DNA of 21,340 nucleotides, taken from contig NZ_DIUM01000135.1 in assembly GCF_002423035.1 (NCBI RefSeq), positions 194,969-216,308 on the forward strand, given 5' to 3'. Position numbers and translations under genes: made by a program. This stretch comes from Thiocapsa sp. UBA6158. Lineage in GTDB: Bacteria; Pseudomonadota; Gammaproteobacteria; Chromatiales; Chromatiaceae. Below, piece after piece: positions 15,355 to 21,340 of the stretch. Position 1 is the first letter of the stretch. Each line of letters opens with the position of its first letter. The notes beneath the pieces are model-generated. The model ran no database searches and was not told where the DNA came from. It saw only the letters and a list, made by a program, of their open reading frames with translations.

Positions 15355-16071
15355 TCAGAAGTCGACATTCAGCGACATCCAGAGCGGGCACGGCTCCCGG
15401 ATGTTGTTGTAGACGTTGCTGTCGGCGATGACATCCGGGTTGTTGCGCAGCGGATAGGGCCGGTAGTCGTTGAAATTGCGGTTCTCCAGATTGTCGATGA
15501 CGGCGTTGATGCTGACCTTGTCGGTGACGCTATAGGAGCCGCCGAGATTGCAGACGTTGTAGCCTCACGCGATTTGGTCGCTGGCGACGAATTCGAGACC
15601 CTGGACCCGCGCCTCGCCGATGTTGGCAAACTCGTCGGTCACAGCGGATGCGGCCGTCGGAGGCTCGATCTTCTCGCTGCTCTCGGTATAGAGAGGCGTC
15701 ATCTGTGCGAAGACACCGACGGGGCTGTTGAAGATGCCCGAGAGTTCGTCGTTGGTGCTGGTTTCCGGGTCGAGATTCGGATTTCCGTAGAGCGAATCCT
15801 GGCCTTGGTTTCCGTCACCGACGACCCCGTCGTAAAGCTGTTCGAGAAAGGGTGCCTTGTAACCCTGCCCGACACCGCCCTTGAGCGTGCATTCGCTCGT
15901 GGGATTCCAAACCGCATGGAGGCGAGGAGTCAGGCGACCGCCGAAGGCGTCATGGTCGTCATAGCGTAATCCAGCGGTCAAGGCGACCGTATCGGTGATG
16001 CTCCATTCGTCCTCGATCGAGACACCTTATTGACTGTTTCTGAATGTGGTATCGGGAATTCCGTCGGTGCG
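15355..16071 (-). pseudogene. TonB-dependent outer-membrane receptor remnant
   Basis: One frame reads as the C-terminal beta-barrel of a siderophore-type TonB-dependent receptor, with clear hallmarks: IEDEWSITDTVALTAGLRYD, GGVGQGYKAPFLEQLYDG, YGNPNLDPETSTNDELSG, ARVQGLEF, then NLGGSYSVTDKVSINAVIDN and a final strand ending WMSLNVDF. Two stops interrupt it in the same frame: TAA at 16029-16027 and TGA at 15567-15565. The plug domain and first barrel strands are missing; the similarity begins right at the end of the transpeptidase gene. Between ARVQGLEF and NLGGSYSV a complete receptor has several more strands, so an internal deletion (estimated about 80-100 residues) is likely. The remnant lies directly upstream of the TonB cassette on the same strand, so it probably encoded the cassette's own receptor. 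Confidence 0.88.
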
Positions 16072-16072
16072 C

Positions 16073-16594
16073 TCAGTCGACGACGCTCACGCGATCGCCG
16101 ATCTTCATGTGCTCGAACAGGAAGCGCGCATCCTTCTCGCCGACACGCACGCAGCCGGCTGAATCCGGATAACCCGGAAGCCAGCCCTCATGCAGAAAAT
16201 AGTGGCCGTAGAACTGGATGGAGTAGGGCATCCAGGCCTGCCAGCCGAGCTGATTGGTGTAGCGCGAGGAGACCTTGTCCTTCTGCTTGCTCAGCACCGA
16301 GAAGGTGCCGCGCGGCGTGCTGTGACCCTCGCGTCCGGAAGAGATGGGGCCGGTTCGGACGACTTGATCGCCCTCCGTGTAGACGAACGACTGGCTGCCG
16401 ATCCGGATCGTCAAGGCGCGCTTGGCCTGTTCAGCGGTCGCTTCGGCAACAGGCTCGGCGCTCGCCTCGCCGTCGGCGCTCTCGGACACCTTGCTCGGCT
16501 GGCGCTCGGGCGCCGGTCTGGTCGGGGATTGAGCGCAGCCGACGATGAAGGCGGCCGCCGTGAGCAGAGGCAAGATCCGGTGCAAAAAAACCAT
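16073..16594 (-). CDS. L,D-transpeptidase family (YkuD) lipoprotein
   Basis: 173-residue lipoprotein: signal LHRILPLLTAAAFIVGC with lipobox IVGC (cysteine 20), then a Ser/Glu/Ala-rich linker to about residue 58, then a compact YkuD catalytic domain. The active-site signature is HEGWLPGYPDSAGCVRV, with the nucleophilic cysteine and its partner histidine HYFLHEG in place. YkuD enzymes form 3-3 peptidoglycan crosslinks or attach proteins to the wall; which one applies here cannot be told. TPRGTFSVLSK and GWQAWMPYSIQFYGHYF are also typical. The ATG at 16594 fits the signal peptide, with GGGAG-like bases about 15 nt upstream. Its stop is adjacent to the receptor remnant, and ampG lies upstream on the same strand. 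Confidence 0.9.
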   Translation of the reverse strand: MVFLHRILPLLTAAAFIVGCAQSPTRPAPERQPSKVSESADGEASAEPVAEATAEQAKRALTIRIGSQSFVYTEGDQVVRTGPISSGREGHSTPRGTFSVLSKQKDKVSSRYTNQLGWQAWMPYSIQFYGHYFLHEGWLPGYPDSAGCVRVGEKDARFLFEHMKIGDRVSVVD

Positions 16595-16795
16595 GATATG
16601 CGCGGGCTCCCGTTGACGGACAACTGTCCCGTAAGAACCTGATATGAGGTTCCGATGGTCTCGACACTACCGCCGGGGGGGCAGATGGGGCCACACCCTC
16701 GGATTCAAGAAGCCGATGCAGCGACTGCACTGAAGCCGGATTGCACGGGCCTCGAGGTCCGTGCCGAACCGGTCCTCGAGGTCCCTTCCACGGTC
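16595..16795. other. Intergenic region between ampG and the L,D-transpeptidase gene
   Basis: About 200 bp. It holds the ampG-end hairpin (listed separately) and a short perfect inverted repeat, GAACCT at 16635-16640 with AGGTTC at 16647-16652, around 45 bp upstream of the transpeptidase start. That repeat could be an operator or simply chance. No promoter is clear. Confidence 0.4.
16747..16785 (-). terminator. Hairpin after ampG, possible terminator without T run
   Basis: GGGCCTCGAGG (16747-16757) pairs with CCTCGAGGTCCC (16774-16785) with one bulged base, and CCG/CGG inside the loop can extend the structure. It begins 11 nt after the ampG stop on the minus strand. No T run follows, so termination is only possible. 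Confidence 0.35.
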
Positions 16796-18376
16796 TCAGG
16801 CCACCGCCGTCGCGGCGGCTTCTCTTGCCCGGTCGTCGATCGCGAGGCTACGCCCGGCCAGCCAGACCAGGAGGACGACGGGGACGCCGATCAAGGTCGT
16901 GAAGAGGAAGAAACCTGGATAGCCGATCCCGTCGACGATCGAGCCGGAATAACCGCCCAGGACCTTGGGCAGCAGCGTCATGAGCGAGCTGAAGATGGCG
17001 TACTGTACGGCGGTGAAGGAGACACTGGTCAGGCTCGATAGGAAGGCGACGAAGGCCGCGCTGGCGAGTCCGGCCGCCAGGTTGTCCGCTGCGACCGCGA
17101 TGTAGAGCCAGGTCAGGTCAGGTCCGGCGAGCGCCAAGACGACGAAGACGAGATTGGTGGCCGCAGACAGGATGGCGCCGAGCATCAGGATCCGCATGAC
17201 CCCGTAGCGGGTCGCCATGAGCCCGCCGAGGAGCCCGCCGAGGATGCTGACGATGACCCCGAAGGTCTTGACCGCGGTCGCGATCTGCGGCTTGGAGAAA
17301 CCGATGTCCTGATAGAAGACATTGGAAATGACGCCGAGCACGATGTCCGAGATCCGATAGAGCCCGATCAGGGCCAGCAGGAGAAGGGCTGTTTTGAGAC
17401 CGTAGCGGCGGAAGAAATCCAGAGCCGGCTCGATCCAGGTCTCGCGCGCCATCACGGCGTTCACGGCCCCGGCGGCGACCGACAGCCACCCGACAGCAAT
17501 CGCCGCGGACACGGCAACGGCAAAATGCAGGGTCTCCAGGAGGAAGCCGGTGATCGGCCCGCCGCCCGCCCACGCCTTCAGCCCGGCGAAGGCCCCGCCC
17601 GAGACGAAGAACCCGCCGGCAAAGGCAGCCGCGGCCACCAGGAAGACCCCGACCAGCCGCAGATAGTCGGATGCCCCGTAGACATGCGCCTCGGGACGCC
17701 GAGTCTCGGGCTCGGCGATCAGCAGCGTCGTCACCACCCCGATCAGCATGGTCGAGGCCATGACGAGGTAGGTGAGCTGCCAGGCCCGAAAGCTATAGTC
17801 GCCCGCCTCCGAGCCGAAGAGCGCAGCCAGATAGAGCGCACCGGCACCGGCGACGACCATGCCGATCCGATAGCCGGCGATATAGGTCGAGGACATGAGT
17901 CCCTGCAGGCGCGGCGCGGCGGATTCGATCCGGTAGGCGTCGATGACGATATCTTGGGTTGCCGCGGAGAAGCCGAGCAGCACGGCCGCGATCGCCATGC
18001 GCGTCACATGGCCGGTGCCGGTCGCCGGATCCACCAGCGCCATGCCGACGATGGCGGCGATGATCGCGAGTTGCGAGACCAGCAACCAGGCGCGTCGCCG
18101 TCCGAATCGACGGGTCAGGACAGGCAGCGGTAGCTTGTCGATCAAGGGCGCCCAGACGAACTTGAACGAATAGCCGAGGGCCGCCCAACTGAAAAAGGTG
18201 ACCGCTTGGCGCTCGATGCCGGCCTCGCGCAGCCACAACGAGAGCGAGGAGAAGATCAGCAAGAGCGGGATCCCGGCCGAGAAGCCGAGAAAGAGCATGG
18301 AGAGCACTCTCGGATTGGAGAGCTCGCGCGCCGTCGTCTTCCATCCCCCCGTGTTGTTCGTATCGACTGGCGTCAT
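16796..18376 (-). CDS. ampG: AmpG-like muropeptide permease (MFS)
   Basis: 526-residue inner-membrane transporter of the major facilitator superfamily, AmpG branch, which imports anhydro-muropeptides for cell-wall recycling. Signatures include NPRVLSMLFLGFSAGIPLLL at the first helix, WAPLIDKLPLPVLTRRFGRRRAWL in the first loop, SAATQDIVIDAYRIE and GYRIGMVVAGAGALYLA. About 12-14 hydrophobic segments are visible, in line with the extended E. coli AmpG. I chose ATG 18376 (MTPVDTNNTGGWK) over an upstream TTG at 18436. In some enterobacteria ampG influences beta-lactamase induction through muropeptide supply; no ampC or ampR is in the window. Its downstream neighbour, the L,D-transpeptidase, also acts on peptidoglycan. 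Confidence 0.93.
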   Translation of the reverse strand: MTPVDTNNTGGWKTTARELSNPRVLSMLFLGFSAGIPLLLIFSSLSLWLREAGIERQAVTFFSWAALGYSFKFVWAPLIDKLPLPVLTRRFGRRRAWLLVSQLAIIAAIVGMALVDPATGTGHVTRMAIAAVLLGFSAATQDIVIDAYRIESAAPRLQGLMSSTYIAGYRIGMVVAGAGALYLAALFGSEAGDYSFRAWQLTYLVMASTMLIGVVTTLLIAEPETRRPEAHVYGASDYLRLVGVFLVAAAAFAGGFFVSGGAFAGLKAWAGGGPITGFLLETLHFAVAVSAAIAVGWLSVAAGAVNAVMARETWIEPALDFFRRYGLKTALLLLALIGLYRISDIVLGVISNVFYQDIGFSKPQIATAVKTFGVIVSILGGLLGGLMATRYGVMRILMLGAILSAATNLVFVVLALAGPDLTWLYIAVAADNLAAGLASAAFVAFLSSLTSVSFTAVQYAIFSSLMTLLPKVLGGYSGSIVDGIGYPGFFLFTTLIGVPVVLLVWLAGRSLAIDDRAREAAATAVA

Positions 18377-18637
18377 GAGGCTCTCGATATCGCCGTGCCG
18401 GCCGAAGCCGGTGCAGCGGCGACTGCAAATGGGCAAAAACGCCGGGGAGGATACCGTTCGGCGCGTTCTTCACTCAAGGTCGAACGAACAGTCTTCGCCT
18501 GACGCCGGGGCGCGGACGTACTACCATGGGCTCCGTACGGGAACCCGCATCGCGGGCGTGGTCAGCCGGCAGGCGGGTCTCGCGCGTACAATTCAAGCTG
18601 CGACCCGAGTGAAGGACAACCATTAGGAGACTCAAAC
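18377..18637. other. Divergent region between ampG and the membrane-protein gene
   Basis: 261 bp with no gene I can support. For the rightward gene a TACAAT at 18587-18592 could serve as a -10 box, but no matching -35 lies at the right distance. An AGGAGA at 18625-18630, 7 nt before the GTG at 18638, is a strong ribosome-binding site and fixes that start. Nothing comparable is visible for ampG. Confidence 0.5.
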
Positions 18638-19201
18638 GTGTCGAATGCAAACCAACCCAGTCTGACCCAACCGGATGCCGGCCAGCGCAGCGGCCTTGTT
18701 CGTCTCATGCTGGAGCAATGGCCCTATGTTCTTCTCTTCGTCGCCGTCATTGCGGGCGTCGCCTTTACCGACATGCGTTTGGAGTTCGCGCTGCTCTACT
18801 GGCAGATCTTGATCCCGCTCTTCGGCCTTGTTGCGCTTGCGATCGGCTGGAGCAGCGTGGGCGACGACGGCAGGACGCGCGCAGGTTTTGTGATCAAGAC
18901 CGTCCTGCACTGGGGGGCCCTGTTTGTCCTGGTTTGGATCCTCTACCTGCCGCAGCTCAAGGATGTCCTGAACGCCGAGCTCACCGGATTGCAGATCATC
19001 TTCCTGCTCGGACTGACGGCGTTTCTGTCGGGAGTTCACGGTAACCCGCGGATGTCGGTCGTCGGTGTCTTTCTGATCGTCAGCGGTATCGTGGTTGCAT
19101 TTCTCGATGACGCCGCGCTGATGATGTCGGTGCTGGCCGTCGCCGTTTTGGTGGGATTGATCGTTTGGCAGACACTCACCGGGGGCAAGTCACCCGACTG
19201 A
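18638..19201 (+). CDS. Multi-pass membrane protein of unknown function
   Basis: 187 residues starting at GTG 18638, with an ideal AGGAGA site 7 nt upstream. After a polar N-terminus of about 25 residues there are six likely membrane segments, near 29-45, 51-71, 89-106, 115-133, 139-156 and 160-180. Short loops connect them, and the tail ends GGKSPD. I do not recognise a named family. The regular helices, the acidic DD pairs at helix ends and the lack of catalytic motifs would fit a small integral membrane protein with a structural or regulatory role. It stands alone between divergent ampG and the convergent malic enzyme gene, so context gives no function. Confidence 0.8.
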   Translation: MSNANQPSLTQPDAGQRSGLVRLMLEQWPYVLLFVAVIAGVAFTDMRLEFALLYWQILIPLFGLVALAIGWSSVGDDGRTRAGFVIKTVLHWGALFVLVWILYLPQLKDVLNAELTGLQIIFLLGLTAFLSGVHGNPRMSVVGVFLIVSGIVVAFLDDAALMMSVLAVAVLVGLIVWQTLTGGKSPD

Positions 19202-19420
19202 AACACTGTCCTGCCGCTTGGGCCGGATCCTTTGAAGGGAGGCCACTGCAGCCGTCGGCCGCAGTGGCCTACGCGGGACCCGTGCGCTTGGAGCTGTGCG
19301 TCCTCGACGGTCACCGCCTTGGCCTCCCTGCTCACGAGCCCGAACGTTCGATGGGCGGGATCGCATTCCTGAAACCGGACAGCGCTTGGCCACTATAACA
19401 AACGGAAATCCATAAAAATA
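19202..19420. other. 3' untranslated and intergenic region with a 10-bp hairpin
   Basis: Just past the membrane-protein stop, AGGCCACTGC (19240-19249) pairs perfectly with GCAGTGGCCT (19261-19270) around an 11-nt loop. No T run follows, so it may protect the 3' end of the mRNA rather than terminate. The remainder is featureless up to an AT-rich stretch (19392-19420) that leads into the strong terminator. Open frames here do not resemble proteins. Confidence 0.45.
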
Positions 19421-19448
19421 AAAACCGCCCGTTGGCGGGCGGTTTTTT
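19421..19448. terminator. Bidirectional rho-independent terminator
   Basis: AAAACCGCCCG (19421-19431) pairs perfectly with CGGGCGGTTTT (19436-19446) with loop TTGG, then two further T residues. The A run on one side and T run on the other let it end both the rightward membrane-protein transcript and the leftward malic enzyme transcript, whose stop is at 19556. Confidence 0.9.
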
Positions 19449-19555
19449 GCTCGGCAGCTACGGGAGTCGCCGGGCGAGGTGAGCGACGGACGCCGAGACG
19501 CGATGCCTGAGTCCGCCGACGATGACCTAGGTCGTCATCTGATGACCCGTTTCGC

Positions 19556-21340
19556 TCATTCAGCCTGCACAGCGGCCAACGCCGTCATATTGAGCAGTCC
19601 CCGCACCGAGGTGCTCGGCGTCACGATATGGGCGGCGCGGTCGGCACCGAGCAGCATCGGGCCGAAGGCGCCGCCTTCGTTGATGGTCCGCAGCAGGTTG
19701 AAGGCGATGTTGGCCGCGTCCTGGTTGGGCATGATCAGGAGATTCGCGCGACCGCTCAGCTTCGAGTCGGGGAAGCGCGCCTCGCGCACGGCGGCGTCCA
19801 GGGCCAGGTTGGCGTGCATCTCGCCCTCCACTTCGAGGTTCGGGGCGCGGGTGCGCAGGAGTCGCATTGCCTCCTGCATCTTGCGTGCGGCCGGCGACTC
19901 GTGGCTGCCGAAGTTGGAGTGCGAGAGCAGCGCGATCTTGGGCCGCAACCCGAAGCGCTGGACCTGCGCGGCGCACAGGAAGGTGATCTCGGCGAGATCC
20001 TCCGCGCTCGGGTCCGACTGCACATAGGTATCGGCGATGAAGAGCGGCCCGGCCGGCAGCACGATGGCGTTCATGGCGGTGAGATGACGCACGCCCGGCG
20101 CGGTGCCGATCACCTCTTCGACATGCTTCAGGTGTCGTGCATAGCGGCCGACCACGCCGCAGATCATGGCATCGGCGTCCCCGCATCTGACCATGGTGGC
20201 GGCCAGTACGGTGGGGTCGTTGCGGATGTATTCGCGTGCCTCGTCGGGCGCATAGCCGCGTCGCTGGACGCGCTCGTAGAAGGTCCGCCAGTGCGTGTCG
20301 AAGTTGCTGTTCTCGCAGGGCACGATCAGATCGAAATCACGATCCGCACGCATGGTCAGGCCGAGCTCTTTGAGGCGGTGTCCGATGACCTCGGGGCGGC
20401 CGATCAGCATCGGGCGTGCAATCCCTTCGAGGATGGCCTGCTGAGCCACCTGCAGAACGCGCTCGTCCTCGCCCTCGGCATAGATCACGCGTTTCGGTGC
20501 GGCGCGCGCCTGATCGAAGACGGGCTTCATGGTCATCCCGGTGCGATAGGCCCTCAGATGCATGGCGGTTCGATAAGCGTCCAGGTCGGCGATGGGCCGG
20601 GTAGCGACACCGCTCTCCATCGCCGCACGCGCGACCGCCGGGGCCAGATTCTCCATGAGACGCCGATCGAAGGGCTTGGGAATCAGATACTCGGGTCCGA
20701 AGGTCAGCTCGCCTCCGCCATAGGCGGCTCGTACGATATCCGACGGCTCGGCCATGGCCAGATCGGCGATCGCCTTCACACAGGCGATCTTCATCGCCTC
20801 ATTGATCTCGGTGGCGCCGCAATCGAGCGCGCCCCGGAAGATGAAAGGGAAGCAGAGGACGTTGTTGACCTGATTCGGAAAATCCGATCGCCCGGTGGCG
20901 ATGATGGCGTCCGGTCGAGCGGCGCGGGCCAGGTCGGGCATGATCTCGGGGACCGGGTTGGCCAGCGCCATGATGATCGGCGCATCGGCCATTTTGATCA
21001 GCCAGTCGGGCTTGAGGATGCCGGCGGCGGAGAGTCCCAGGAAGATGTCGGCGCCCTCGATGGCCTCCTGCAGGGTGCGCTGCTCGGTCTCGATCGCATA
21101 ACGCCCCTTGTAGGGGTCCATCTCCTCGGTGCGGCCGTTATAGACCACGCCGGCGATGTCCGTAAGGGTCACGTTCTCCTTCGGCAGTCCCATGCTGACC
21201 AGCAGGTCGACACAGGCGAGAGCGGCAGCTCCTGCGCCGGCCGTGACCAGACGGGCCTTGCCGATGTCCTTTCCCACCACACGCAGACCATTGACGATGG
21301 CCGCGGAGACCACGATGGCGGTGCCGTGCTGGTCGTCGTG
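19556..21340 (-). CDS. maeB: NADP-dependent malic enzyme with phosphotransacetylase-like domain (MaeB type), 3' part
   Basis: 594 codons of the C-terminal part are visible; the gene continues beyond the right edge, as the frame is open to 21340 and begins with HDDQHGTAIVVSAAIVNG, the conserved malic enzyme segment. The NAD(P)-binding half follows (VTAGAGAAALACVDLL, DIAGVVYNGR, FLGLSAAGILKP, ATGRSDFPNQVNNVLCFPFI). From about residue 290 comes a phosphate acetyltransferase-like domain (VIYAEGEDERVLQVAQQ, FIADTYVQSDPSAEDLAEI, LLSHSNFGSH, ANLLIMPNQDAANIAFNLL). MaeB-type enzymes decarboxylate malate to pyruvate, yielding NADPH; the PTA-like domain in this family is regulatory (acetyl-CoA response) rather than catalytic. 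A strong terminator lies 108 bp past the stop. Confidence 0.95.
   Translation of the reverse strand, partial: HDDQHGTAIVVSAAIVNGLRVVGKDIGKARLVTAGAGAAALACVDLLVSMGLPKENVTLTDIAGVVYNGRTEEMDPYKGRYAIETEQRTLQEAIEGADIFLGLSAAGILKPDWLIKMADAPIIMALANPVPEIMPDLARAARPDAIIATGRSDFPNQVNNVLCFPFIFRGALDCGATEINEAMKIACVKAIADLAMAEPSDIVRAAYGGGELTFGPEYLIPKPFDRRLMENLAPAVARAAMESGVATRPIADLDAYRTAMHLRAYRTGMTMKPVFDQARAAPKRVIYAEGEDERVLQVAQQAILEGIARPMLIGRPEVIGHRLKELGLTMRADRDFDLIVPCENSNFDTHWRTFYERVQRRGYAPDEAREYIRNDPTVLAATMVRCGDADAMICGVVGRYARHLKHVEEVIGTAPGVRHLTAMNAIVLPAGPLFIADTYVQSDPSAEDLAEITFLCAAQVQRFGLRPKIALLSHSNFGSHESPAARKMQEAMRLLRTRAPNLEVEGEMHANLALDAAVREARFPDSKLSGRANLLIMPNQDAANIAFNLLRTINEGGAFGPMLLGADRAAHIVTPSTSVRGLLNMTALAAVQAE

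Noticed and set aside
15565..15981. A separate short gene of 138 codons within the receptor remnant
   Set aside because: It starts and ends inside receptor homology, and receptor-like codons continue past both stops in the same frame, so it is part of a broken gene.
1..21340. CRISPR arrays, tRNA/rRNA genes, insertion sequences, prophage or defence genes
   Set aside because: I saw no regularly spaced repeats, cloverleaf-like tRNA sequence, rRNA segments, transposase or integrase motifs anywhere in the window.

Overview
This is a 21.3-kb, GC-rich window from a gammaproteobacterial chromosome. The order ndk-rlmN-pilF-rodZ-hisS-yfgM-bamB-der is a classic gammaproteobacterial arrangement. The flanking genes (a TrpB2-like enzyme, a MaeB-type malic enzyme, a stand-alone DHH phosphoesterase) and the base composition suggest a Chromatiales-like purple sulfur bacterium. 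That lineage is an inference, not something the sequence proves. Nearly all genes are on the minus strand; only a DHH-family phosphoesterase and a small membrane protein are on the plus strand.

Layout, left to right. (1) 1-332: 5' end of a TrpB2-like PLP enzyme, followed by a 435-bp gap with no convincing gene. (2) 768-8938: a tight housekeeping cluster transcribed leftward from ndk through rlmN, pilF, rodZ, hisS, yfgM and bamB to der. It joins nucleotide metabolism, RNA methylation, pilus and cell-shape assembly, tRNA charging, outer-membrane assembly and ribosome maturation. ispG, which sits between rodZ and hisS in E. coli and relatives, is absent here. (3) 9240-10196: a divergent DHH phosphoesterase, convergent with a domain fragment (10193-10528) that ends inside an intrinsic terminator. 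(4) 10549-12105: an exported 5'-nucleotidase. (5) 12334-15283: a TonB energy-transduction cassette made of a small four-cysteine periplasmic protein, ExbB, two different ExbD proteins and TonB. (6) 15355-16071: remnant of a TonB-dependent receptor with two in-frame stops, a missing front half and an apparent internal deletion. (7) 16073-18376: an L,D-transpeptidase lipoprotein and an AmpG-like muropeptide permease. (8) 18638-19201: a multi-pass membrane protein of unknown function. (9) 19421-19446: a strong bidirectional terminator, then the 3' part of a malic enzyme/phosphotransacetylase-like fusion that runs off the right edge.

The most interesting object is the TonB cassette. ExbD1 keeps the membrane aspartate that carries protons in this motor family, but ExbD2 has asparagine at the equivalent position. 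ExbB appears to have valine where E. coli ExbB has the conserved glutamate of its third membrane segment. The set therefore looks like an asymmetric motor built around one ionisable ExbD subunit, with a dedicated four-cysteine periplasmic partner. A probable former receptor gene immediately upstream is decayed, so the motor presumably serves a receptor encoded elsewhere.
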